Position numbers and translations under genes: made by a program | Assembly: GCA_903851465.1 (NCBI GenBank) | Contig: CAINOI010000062.1 | Span: forward strand, 1 to 64,000 | Length of the DNA stretch: 64,000 bases | Source: an uncultured Bacteroidota bacterium | GTDB lineage: Bacteria > Bacteroidota > Bacteroidia > Chitinophagales > Chitinophagaceae | Reading direction: 5' to 3' | The notes under the pieces: generated by a model | Databases searched by the model: none | What the model saw: only the letters and a program-made list of their open reading frames with translations | What the model was told of the DNA's origin: nothing | Shown: one piece after another, positions 14,909 to 22,823 of the stretch | Layout: every line of letters starts with the position of its first letter | Numbering within the stretch: position 1 is the stretch's first letter

Positions 14909-16546
14909 TTACGCTAACATTCTCAGTGGTTCTTCTAATAAGCTCTTAAGTGTTTGTAAGAAAGCAGATCCTGTTGCACCATCCACTACTCTGTGGTCAC
15001 AACTTAAAGTTACATTCATCACATTACCTGGTACAATTTGACCATTTTGAACAACTGGCTCTTGTGCAATACCTCCTACTGCTAGGATACAAGCATCTGG
15101 TGGGTTAATGATTGCAGTGAATGAATCTATTCCAAACATACCTAAATTAGAAATGGTAAATGTACTTCCTTCCCAATCTGCTGGTTGTAACTTTTTATCT
15201 TTTGCTTTTTTAGCAAACTCTTTTACAGATCCGCTGATTTGAGTCAATGATAATCCGTCAGCAAATCTTAAAACAGGCACCAATAAACCTTCGTCTACTG
15301 CTACTGCAATACCAATATTTACATGATGGTTTTCTCTGATAAAATCTCCCATCCAACTGCTATTTACTTTTGGATGTTGTTTTAATGACAATGCTGTTGC
15401 TTTCACAATCATATCATTGAAACTAATCTTTGCAGTGGCAGTTTCATTCAATAAGGCACGTGCTTTAATTGCCGCGTCCATATTGATTTTCATTGTTAAG
15501 TAAAAATGTGGCGCTGTGAATAAACTTTCACTTAAACGCTTCGCGATTACTTTGCGCATTTGAGATACTGGCGTATCTACAAAACTTACAGTTCCAGCAG
15601 GCGCTAAAGCCAGCATATTAGATGCATTGCTAGATGACTGAGCTGTTGAAGCAGCAGCACCTGGCGTATAATTTTCTAAATCTGTTCTGGTAATTCTTCC
15701 ATGCTCTCCTGTGCCTTTCACAAATTTTAAATCAAAGCCTTTTTCCTTTGCAATTTTTTTCGCTAAAGGAGAAGCAAAGATTCTTCCTTCATTTACGACC
15801 TCTGTTGAAGAAGGGGTCACTGAAGTTGAAGCTGCAGGTGCAGATGCTGTTTGTGCAGCAGGCGCTGGTGTTGCTGCGACAGTTGTTGCTGCAGCTCCGC
15901 CTTTTATTGCGGCAACAATTGGTGCAATTTCCAAACCTTGTTGTCCAATGATACAAAGTAAATCATTCACTAAAATCTTTTCACCTGCCTTAGCACCTTG
16001 GTATAATAAAATTCCATCTTTATAAGATTCCAATTCCATCGTTGCCTTGTCGGTTTCGATATCTGCTAATACTTCTCCTTTTTTAACGGTATCTCCAATT
16101 TGCTTATGCCATCCTGCAATCACCCCTTCAGTCATGGTATCGCTCAATCGCGGCATCAATACCACTTCTTCCATTGCTGAAACATCTACAGCAGCCGTCG
16201 TGGATGCAGGAGCTGTTGCCGGTGTTGCTGATGCAACTAATGCTTCAACCGGAGCTGATGCATTTCCTCCACCTGTGTTTTGTGCAATTAAAGCAGTCAC
16301 ATCTTCACCTGCTTTTCCAAAAATGGCCAATAAATCGTTTACTTGTAATTTGCCACCACGAGGTGTGCCTATATGTAATAAAACACCATCTTGATAGCTT
16401 TCCAATTCCATGGTTGCCTTATCCGTTTCTATTTCGGCTAATAAATCACCTTTTTTTACGGTATCCCCCACATTCTTGTGCCATGCCGCAACAACACCTT
16501 CAGTCATGGTGTCACTTAAACGGGGCATTAATATTACTTCTGCCAT
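14909..16546 (-). CDS. aceF: Pyruvate dehydrogenase complex E2, dihydrolipoamide acetyltransferase
   Basis: A 545-residue E2 core protein that transfers the acetyl group from lipoamide to CoA. It has two N-terminal lipoyl domains, each with the lipoylation motif ETDKATMELES (K43 and K167), separated by an Ala/Pro/Thr linker. An E3/E1-binding domain follows (FASPLAKKIAKEKGF, GTGEHGRITRTDLENY, about 265-305), then the catalytic acyltransferase domain ending with DHRVVDG (H518, D522) and EEPLRML. The MPRLSDTMTEG start matches PDH-type E2. It is monocistronic; E1 is encoded 23 kb away (39631-41622) and no E3 is seen in the window. A possible promoter with TTG, 20 bp and TACATTTT lies about 45 bp upstream of the start. 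Confidence 0.93.
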   Translation of the reverse strand: MAEVILMPRLSDTMTEGVVAAWHKNVGDTVKKGDLLAEIETDKATMELESYQDGVLLHIGTPRGGKLQVNDLLAIFGKAGEDVTALIAQNTGGGNASAPVEALVASATPATAPASTTAAVDVSAMEEVVLMPRLSDTMTEGVIAGWHKQIGDTVKKGEVLADIETDKATMELESYKDGILLYQGAKAGEKILVNDLLCIIGQQGLEIAPIVAAIKGGAAATTVAATPAPAAQTASAPAASTSVTPSSTEVVNEGRIFASPLAKKIAKEKGFDLKFVKGTGEHGRITRTDLENYTPGAAASTAQSSSNASNMLALAPAGTVSFVDTPVSQMRKVIAKRLSESLFTAPHFYLTMKINMDAAIKARALLNETATAKISFNDMIVKATALSLKQHPKVNSSWMGDFIRENHHVNIGIAVAVDEGLLVPVLRFADGLSLTQISGSVKEFAKKAKDKKLQPADWEGSTFTISNLGMFGIDSFTAIINPPDACILAVGGIAQEPVVQNGQIVPGNVMNVTLSCDHRVVDGATGSAFLQTLKSLLEEPLRMLA

Positions 16547-16672
16547 AGGTAAAAAGCTAATTTGTAATTGAGTGGTGAAATTACGCTAAAAATGTATTTT
16601 TTCCCACCGAATTAGGCAATTTTATAGCAAATAAGGTCAAATAAAGCCAGATAAAAGAAATTCTTAGATGGC

Positions 16673-18124
16673 TCACTGACCTTGTGCTAAGCTATACGCT
16701 TTTTTGTCACCCCACATGTTCAATATTTCAATTGAACTAATTGTAAAATCTTTAGATAGCGCACTATATAAATTCAAGATATCTGCTTGGGTAAGTGGAC
16801 TAGCTGCATCTGTTTCGAATCTAAGACGGAATTGGTTCACTAGATTGGTGAAAACAGAACCTGTTGGCCAAACCTGTGTACCTCTATTGGAAATAGTCAC
16901 CAATTTTAATTGATCTTTTTCATGCATTATAGCAAGTGCAGCCAACTCATTTGGTTGTAATGTGCTTTCAATAAAGAAATCTGCTCCTAAAATTTTATGA
17001 GGTTCATTTTTTGAACTTAACAACATTGGATTTTTTGAGATTGCACTATTGGTAGGCACAAAATCAAAGTCTTTTAAACTTGGTCTTGGATGATGTGATG
17101 GTTGTTTACCAAAATTGTCTATGATCGCTTTTGCAAAAACAGTTGTATTCACAGAGGGGATGGACTTATCTCCAAAATCACCAGTATGTATGCCCGACTC
17201 CAAAGTAAACAATAATGCATTTTCAATCATCACTGCTTTTTCCATCATCCCCAAATGGCGCAACATATTCAATCCGCTTAATAATAATGAAGTAGGATTC
17301 GCAATATTTTTACCTGCAATATCTGGTGCAGTACCATGAACTGCTTCGAAAATTGAAATATGATCGCCAATATTTGAAGATGGCGCAAATCCAAGCCCAC
17401 CAACCAATCCAGCGCACAGGTCACTCACAATATCACCTTGTAAATTTGTTAAAACAATCACATCAAATAAGTCTGGACGACTTACCAATTTCATACATAA
17501 ATCATCTACAATTACATCGTCTGCTTTTAAATTTGGATATTCTTTTGCAATCTCATTAAATACTTCTAAGAATAAACCATCCGTTAATTTCATGATATTG
17601 GCCTTGTGTCCACATGTAATTCTTTTTGCACCTTTCTTTTGTGCCATTTCAAATGCATAACGAATCACTTGTTCACTTCCGCCTCTGGTAATAAATCTTC
17701 TTGCAATCGCTACATCTTGTGTTAACATGTGCTCAATGCCTCCATAAGTATCCTCAATATTTTCGCGTACAATGGTTAAATCAATATTGATACCCGCTTT
17801 ACTAAAAACCGTATCTACCCCGCTTAAGGTTTGAAATTTTCTGTCGTTCGCGTAGGTGTTCCATGTTTTTCTCGCAGTCACATTCACACTCTTTACGCCC
17901 TTCCCCTTTGGCGTTTCCATTGGACCTTTAAAAAGGACGCCCAATTGTTCAATCGCATCCTTGGCTTCTGGCGTCATCCCATTGCTAAAACCTTTGTCAA
18001 ATACCCATTTACCCATGTCTACATATTGGTATTCCAACGGCAATTTAGCAGCATCGAATATGCCAATAACAGCTTCCATAATTTCTGGACCGATTCCGTC
18101 ACCTTTAGCTACAGCTATCTTCAT
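16673..18124 (-). CDS. icd: Isocitrate dehydrogenase (NADP-type, long form with C-terminal domain)
   Basis: A 483-residue beta-decarboxylating dehydrogenase of the citric acid cycle. The N-terminus AKGDGIGPEIMEA is the family start. LTIVRENIEDTYGGIEHM, the substrate/metal segment DLQGDIVSDLCAG-like LTNLQGDIVSDLCAGLVGG, and FEAVHGTAPDIAGKNIANP are clear. About 140 residues follow the usual catalytic end, as in the long IDH of Thermus and many Bacteroidota, which distinguishes it from isopropylmalate dehydrogenase (about 350 residues). NADP preference is assumed from that subgroup. A well-formed promoter (TTTT, 19 bp, TAACTTTG) lies about 59 bp upstream of the start, and the gene is monocistronic. 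Confidence 0.9.
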   Translation of the reverse strand: MKIAVAKGDGIGPEIMEAVIGIFDAAKLPLEYQYVDMGKWVFDKGFSNGMTPEAKDAIEQLGVLFKGPMETPKGKGVKSVNVTARKTWNTYANDRKFQTLSGVDTVFSKAGINIDLTIVRENIEDTYGGIEHMLTQDVAIARRFITRGGSEQVIRYAFEMAQKKGAKRITCGHKANIMKLTDGLFLEVFNEIAKEYPNLKADDVIVDDLCMKLVSRPDLFDVIVLTNLQGDIVSDLCAGLVGGLGFAPSSNIGDHISIFEAVHGTAPDIAGKNIANPTSLLLSGLNMLRHLGMMEKAVMIENALLFTLESGIHTGDFGDKSIPSVNTTVFAKAIIDNFGKQPSHHPRPSLKDFDFVPTNSAISKNPMLLSSKNEPHKILGADFFIESTLQPNELAALAIMHEKDQLKLVTISNRGTQVWPTGSVFTNLVNQFRLRFETDAASPLTQADILNLYSALSKDFTISSIEILNMWGDKKAYSLAQGQ

Positions 18125-18182
18125 TTTAGTCAGTTTTATTGGTAAAAGGGATGTTTGTAAATACGATTTGCAAACGATGCCG

Positions 18183-18213
18183 CAAAGTTAGGTGAGTTCC
18201 TGCTGCTTTAAAA
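18183..18213 (-). promoter_or_regulatory. Bacteroidota-type promoter of icd
   Basis: On the minus strand TTTT, exactly 19 bp, then TAACTTTG. The -7 box is a perfect TAnnTTTG and the -33 differs from TTTG at one base. The predicted 5' leader is about 55 nt. Confidence 0.6.
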
Positions 18214-18285
18214 AAAATAGCCCCTTTTTTTAGGCAAGCTGAGTAAAATATTTCCTAATTTTATCCCGCAGTATACTCTGCAAGT

Positions 18286-18293
18286 TACTTTTG
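18286..18293 (+). promoter_or_regulatory. -7-like box of apaG
   Basis: TACTTTTG matches TAnnTTTG. It overlaps the TTG that the ORF track uses as start (18291), which argues for the downstream ATG at 18306. The upstream -33 match is poor (TTT at 23 bp). Confidence 0.45.
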
Positions 18294-18305
18294 ATCAGAT
18301 TGGTC

Positions 18306-18692
18306 ATGATTTCTACAATTTCAGAAGGAATAGAAGTAAGTGTTGAAACCTTTTACCAAAAAGATTACAGCAACCCTTTACAGCAAGATTTTATGTTTGC
18401 TTATCGCATTACTATCGAAAACCATAATTCATTTCCAGTAAAACTACTGCGTAGATTCTGGGAGATATTTGATAGCAATGGAGAGCATAGAGTGGTTGAA
18501 GGCGAAGGCGTGGTAGGAGTTCAGCCATTAATTATGCCAGGTAAACAATATCAATATGTTAGTGGTTGTAATTTAAAAACTGAATTAGGTAAAATGCAGG
18601 GGTATTATAACATGGAAAATATTGAAAACAGGGAAGCGATACAAGTTAAGATTCCTGCATTCAAAATGATTGCACCGGTTAAATTAAATTAA
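18306..18692 (+). CDS. apaG: ApaG family protein (Co2+/Mg2+ efflux-associated)
   Basis: A 128-residue single-domain protein with the ApaG beta-sandwich. I place the start at ATG 18306 (MISTISEGIEVSVETFY), which aligns with the E. coli ApaG N-terminus (MINSPRVCIQVQSV); the track start is a TTG five codons upstream, inside a likely promoter box. Signatures: FMFAYRITIENHN, LLRRFWEIFDSNG, VVEGEGVVGVQPLIMPGKQYQYVSG and MQGYYNM. In Salmonella apaG (corD) mutants show Co2+ resistance and reduced Mg2+ efflux; biochemical function is unclear. It is monocistronic, divergent from icd and convergent with gldB. Confidence 0.93.
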   Translation: MISTISEGIEVSVETFYQKDYSNPLQQDFMFAYRITIENHNSFPVKLLRRFWEIFDSNGEHRVVEGEGVVGVQPLIMPGKQYQYVSGCNLKTELGKMQGYYNMENIENREAIQVKIPAFKMIAPVKLN

Positions 18693-18735
18693 GCTGTAAG
18701 GTTAGGCTTCAATTTATTCAATTAATTTTTTAGAG

Positions 18736-19746
18736 CTAAAAATCAATTTCAGCTTGATCAAAGATCGTCTTTGCTGGTGTTTTCAATAATCGATTGAGGT
18801 CATTTTTTGAGGCATCATCTTGTTGTTTCATCCAAGATTTTACAATTTTATAGCCAATATATTTACCTACATTTCCGGGTATAGCCTCTCCAAAATAATC
18901 ATTATAAGGCGCTTCTTTTAAGATTGAAGCGGTCAAATTTGGATCCACTGAAAAAAGCCTGTTTTGGGTAGATAAAAAAGTCCATATATCTCCTTTATTT
19001 TCTTCAATGGCTTTTAACTGATTTCCTGTGTAGCCCAATAACAGTGTATCTGAAGCAGTTGGTAAACATTGGCTTAGAATGTATTGACGCTTTCCAATTT
19101 CAATCATTTGTTCAATTAACTGCTTTCCATTGATTGCAATAGGGTCATAGTCGTTCAGTATATTTTGTATAGAATGTACTACAATATATTCTGGTGCAAA
19201 CTGACGGCTAATATAGCTTGGATAGATGGTATTAATTTGTTCGGAATAATACCAGCTTGATGTAGCACCCATATACAATTGTAAGCCGATTGCAAGACCC
19301 TCTTTTGTAACTACATTTCCGTAGGTTTCTAGTGGCCCGATAAAATAAATTAATTGCTTTGGCAAACTATATGTTGGAAAGTAATAATGGAATCTTTTAA
19401 AGGCTGCTGCTATTTCAGGCGTCGATTTTTTGGATGCTTGAACTTTTTTTGTTGCTTGATAGATAGGGAGATAGGCTTTATAAAAAGCCAATATTTTTTT
19501 TGACTCCTTTTTTGAAGACAACATTAAAATTTGGCTAAAATAATCTGCTGAAAATTGAGGATATGCTTGGACTAATTTGGCTAAATCAGACTCAAAATGC
19601 AAGCTGTCCATGGCAAAAAAGGCACTATCAAATTGCATTGCTTTAATTGTTGGTGTTGCCGAGTCTACCACAGGATCTTGAGGTGCCGTATTACAGCCTA
19701 CAAGTGCAAGTAGAACCAATCCATACAATAAACGAGTTAAGCGCAT
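18736..19746 (-). CDS. gldB: Gliding motility lipoprotein GldB
   Basis: A 336-residue lipoprotein. I start at ATG 19746 (MRLTRLLYGLVLLALVGC), which gives a clean lipoprotein signal with lipobox LVGC (C18); the track start at 19803 would overlap the start codon of nadE. The mature part has the GldB pattern: AFFAMDSLHFESDLAKLVQAYP, DYFSQILML, IYFIGPLETYGN, YMGATSSWYYSEQINTIYPSYISRQF, and the C-terminal NVGKYIGYKIVKSWM. GldB is required for gliding in Flavobacterium johnsoniae, but homologues occur in many non-gliding Bacteroidota. It is divergent from nadE (55 bp between starts), an arrangement I believe is common in the phylum. gldC is not adjacent. Confidence 0.88.
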   Translation of the reverse strand: MRLTRLLYGLVLLALVGCNTAPQDPVVDSATPTIKAMQFDSAFFAMDSLHFESDLAKLVQAYPQFSADYFSQILMLSSKKESKKILAFYKAYLPIYQATKKVQASKKSTPEIAAAFKRFHYYFPTYSLPKQLIYFIGPLETYGNVVTKEGLAIGLQLYMGATSSWYYSEQINTIYPSYISRQFAPEYIVVHSIQNILNDYDPIAINGKQLIEQMIEIGKRQYILSQCLPTASDTLLLGYTGNQLKAIEENKGDIWTFLSTQNRLFSVDPNLTASILKEAPYNDYFGEAIPGNVGKYIGYKIVKSWMKQQDDASKNDLNRLLKTPAKTIFDQAEIDF

Positions 19747-19801
19747 CCTCGAAAGTACAAAAAAAGCGAGGTTATTTCTTTTAAAAACCGACCTTTGGTA
19801 C

Positions 19802-21484
19802 ATGAAAATTTGTATCGCCCAACAGAATTATCATATTGGCAATTTCGAGGCCAACACAAAGCAGATTATAGATGCTATTGAGAGTGCAAAACATCAAGGA
19901 GCTGATTTGATTTTATTTAGCGAAATGAGTGTTTGTGGTTATCCCGCGAGAGACTTTGTGGAGTTCAATGATTTTATCAATCAATGTTATGCTAGTGTGG
20001 ATGCCATTCGAAAAGTGGCAGACACCATTGGTGTATTGATTGGCGCACCTGCGCACAATACCAATGAGAAAGGGAAGGTATTATACAATGCGGCGTTCTT
20101 TTTATACGATCAAAAAATTCAAGCAGAGATTCATAAAACATTACTGCCTACTTATGATGTCTTTGACGAGAATCGATATTTTGAACCAGCAAGCGAATGG
20201 AAAGTAGTCCCTTTCAAAGGAAAGCAGTTAGCGATTACAATCTGTGAAGACATATGGAATCTTGGTGATAACCCATTGTACACCATTTGTCCAATGGATC
20301 AAATGATGCAGCAGTCACCAGATATTTTACTCAATCTGAGTGCATCCCCATTTGACTATACCCATGACGAAGATCGTAAAGCCACCATTAAATCGAATGT
20401 GGTTAAATATAAAAAGCCATTGTTCTATTGCAACGCTATTGGAAGTCAAACAGAAATTGTTTTCGATGGTGCTTCTTTAGTCTTTGATAAGGATGCTAAC
20501 TTATGTGGTGCTTTACCCATGTTTGAATCTGCAATGCAAATTTTTGAATGCAATGATGATGGCACCATCAATGCCCCAATTCTTGAACCTGCGGCATCTG
20601 TTCCAAGTAAGGAATTGAATCCTGCTAAATTAATACCTGCATTAAATATTGACCAAGTATATAAAGCATTGGTCTTAGGTGTAAAGGATTATTTTAATAA
20701 GATGGGTTTCCAAAAAGCAATTATTGGATCCTCTGGAGGGATTGATTCCGCTGTAACCCTTGCCATTGCTTGCGATGCGCTTGGTAAAGAAAATGTATAC
20801 GCTATTTTAATGCCTTCACCCTACTCCACTGCGCATTCTGTAGAGGATGCTGTTGAGTTAAGTAAGCACTTAGGTAATCCATATGATATCCTTCCTATTA
20901 AAGAAGTGTATGAAAGTTTTTTACAAACCTTGAAGCCTATTTTCAAAGACATGCCTTTTTCTTTAGCAGAAGAGAATATCCAAAGCAGATCAAGAGGGAA
21001 TATCTTGATGGCCATTGCTAATAAATTAGGTTATGTTTTATTGAACACCTCTAATAAAAGTGAATTAGCAACAGGCTATGGTACATTGTATGGTGATATG
21101 GCTGGCGGATTAGGTGTACTAGGTGATTGTTATAAATTACAAGTATATGAATTAGCCAACTATATTAATTCAACAAAAGCAGTCATCCCTAAAAATATTA
21201 TTGAAAAAGCACCAAGTGCAGAATTAAGACCAGATCAAAAAGACAGTGATAGCTTACCAGACTATGCCATACTGGATCAAATATTATATCAATACATTGA
21301 AAAACGCGCAGATCCTGCAAATATTAAAGCGCTAGGATTTGACGAAGTATTGGTAGATCGTACTTTGAAAATGGTGAACACCAATGAGTATAAACGCAAT
21401 CAATTTTGTCCTATTATTCGGATATCACCAAAAGCATTCGGCGTGGGAAGAAGAATGCCTATTGTTGGAAAATATTTAAATTAG
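19802..21484 (+). CDS. nadE: NAD+ synthase, glutamine-hydrolysing
   Basis: A 560-residue two-domain enzyme that amidates nicotinic acid adenine dinucleotide to NAD+. The N-terminal CN-hydrolase/glutaminase domain has the triad E41 (FSEMSVCGYP), K112 (HKTLLPTYDVFDE) and C148 (ITICEDIW). The C-terminal synthetase domain has the PP-loop SGGIDS (311-316), NTSNKSELATGYGTLYGDMAGG, and the end RMPIVGKYLN. The length matches the shorter bacterial glutamine-dependent form. GACCTTTG, one mismatch from the -7 consensus, ends 4 nt before the ATG. namZ follows after 3 bp on the same strand. Confidence 0.96.
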   Translation: MKICIAQQNYHIGNFEANTKQIIDAIESAKHQGADLILFSEMSVCGYPARDFVEFNDFINQCYASVDAIRKVADTIGVLIGAPAHNTNEKGKVLYNAAFFLYDQKIQAEIHKTLLPTYDVFDENRYFEPASEWKVVPFKGKQLAITICEDIWNLGDNPLYTICPMDQMMQQSPDILLNLSASPFDYTHDEDRKATIKSNVVKYKKPLFYCNAIGSQTEIVFDGASLVFDKDANLCGALPMFESAMQIFECNDDGTINAPILEPAASVPSKELNPAKLIPALNIDQVYKALVLGVKDYFNKMGFQKAIIGSSGGIDSAVTLAIACDALGKENVYAILMPSPYSTAHSVEDAVELSKHLGNPYDILPIKEVYESFLQTLKPIFKDMPFSLAEENIQSRSRGNILMAIANKLGYVLLNTSNKSELATGYGTLYGDMAGGLGVLGDCYKLQVYELANYINSTKAVIPKNIIEKAPSAELRPDQKDSDSLPDYAILDQILYQYIEKRADPANIKALGFDEVLVDRTLKMVNTNEYKRNQFCPIIRISPKAFGVGRRMPIVGKYLN

Positions 21485-21487
21485 CGT

Positions 21488-22711
21488 ATGAAAAACAAAA
21501 CGATGATTTGCTTAGCTAGTGTTTTACTTTTTTTAAGTTTAAATACAGTGGCCCAAAAAACAGCACCCATTTTACCAGGTGCCTATCAAACTGCAGCATA
21601 CATGCCGCTTTTAAAAAATAAAAGAGTGGGATTGTTTACGAATCATACAGCTACAGTAGGCAAAAAACATTTGATTGATACCTTGCTTGCAAGCGGGATT
21701 CAAATACAAAAAGTATTTACACCTGAACATGGTCTTAGAGGTACTGCGGACGCTGGAGAAAAAACCAAAGACGGCATAGATGAAGCAACAGGTGTAAAAA
21801 TTGTTTCGCTCTATGGAAAAAAATATGGGCCAAGTGAAGCAGATCTGATGGATGTAGATGTGCTAGTATTCGATATCCAAGATGTGGGTACCCGTTTTTA
21901 TACTTATATCTCTTCCTTGCAATATTACATGGAAGCGGCATGGGCCAATAATAAGCCCTTGATCATTTTAGATCGTCCTAATCCAAATGGCCACTATGTA
22001 GATGGACCTGTGTTAGAAAAACCATTTAGTAGTTTTGTTGGTAAGAAGCAGATCCCCACTGTATATGGCATGACCATTGGTGAATACGCTACAATGTTAG
22101 AAGGTGAAAAATGGTTGACTGCGCCAGCAGATAGCAATATCAATAAAGCAGCAATTCCGCTTCAATTTACAGTGATTGGATGTAAGAATTATGACCACAA
22201 ATCCATGTATACTTTCAATATTGCACCGTCACCAAATTTGCCAGACATGAATGCCATTTATTGGTATCCAACCACCTGTTTAATTGAAGGGTCGGTAATG
22301 AGCGAAGGTCGTGGTACTGCTCATGCATTTGCGCACATTGGCCATCCAAGTATCAAAGGCAAAAGTTTTAGCTTTATTCCTGGACCAAGAACGGGCGCAA
22401 TGAGTTCTAAATTATATGGACAAACTTGTTATGGATGGGATTTAAGCAAGCAACAAGCACCTAATAAAATTGATCTAGATTTAATCATCGAAATGTACCA
22501 AGCTTTCCCTGTAAAAGATAGTTTTTTTATTGAGCCTAAATCAAAATTAGCCACAGACTACTTCTTTAATAAATTAGCAGGTAACGCTTTATTGATGGAA
22601 CAATTAAAATCAGGCGCATCTGCCGCAAGCATTAGAGCTAGTTGGCAACCAGGTTTAACTGCTTTTAAATTAATGCGTAAAAAATATTTATTGTACAAAG
22701 ATTTTGAATAG
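21488..22711 (+). CDS. namZ: DUF1343 exo-beta-N-acetylmuramidase (NamZ-like)
   Basis: A 407-residue exported protein with a signal peptide MKNKTMICLASVLLFLSLNTVAQ. The body is one DUF1343 domain: GLFTNHTATVGKKHLIDTL, FTPEHGLRGTADAGE, VFDIQDVGTRFYTYISSL, LDRPNPNGHYVDGPVLE, and SEGRGTAHAFAHIG. NamZ of Tannerella forsythia and Bacillus, members of this family, remove terminal MurNAc from peptidoglycan fragments, so a periplasmic wall-recycling role is inferred. It begins 3 bp after nadE, so the two are co-transcribed, and ends before a strong terminator. Confidence 0.88.
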   Translation: MKNKTMICLASVLLFLSLNTVAQKTAPILPGAYQTAAYMPLLKNKRVGLFTNHTATVGKKHLIDTLLASGIQIQKVFTPEHGLRGTADAGEKTKDGIDEATGVKIVSLYGKKYGPSEADLMDVDVLVFDIQDVGTRFYTYISSLQYYMEAAWANNKPLIILDRPNPNGHYVDGPVLEKPFSSFVGKKQIPTVYGMTIGEYATMLEGEKWLTAPADSNINKAAIPLQFTVIGCKNYDHKSMYTFNIAPSPNLPDMNAIYWYPTTCLIEGSVMSEGRGTAHAFAHIGHPSIKGKSFSFIPGPRTGAMSSKLYGQTCYGWDLSKQQAPNKIDLDLIIEMYQAFPVKDSFFIEPKSKLATDYFFNKLAGNALLMEQLKSGASAASIRASWQPGLTAFKLMRKKYLLYKDFE

Positions 22712-22757
22712 GCAATATAATATCAAAATCAAATGAATGAATTTCATTTTACTACAG

Positions 22758-22791
22758 AAAAAAAGGTCCCGATAATTCGGGACCTTTTTTT
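22758..22791. terminator. Bidirectional terminator between namZ and the BNR gene
   Basis: AAAAAAAGGTCCCGA pairs with TCGGGACCTTTTTTT around TAAT. T runs on both strands serve the two convergent genes. Confidence 0.9.
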
Positions 22792-22823
22792 ATAAGCAAA
22801 CAATCTATATAATAACATTCCAA

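Noticed and set aside
15711-16548. Several plus-strand ORFs opposite the E2 gene
   Set aside because: They are shadows of the lipoyl-domain and Ala/Pro linker repeats of E2, with no start context or family features.
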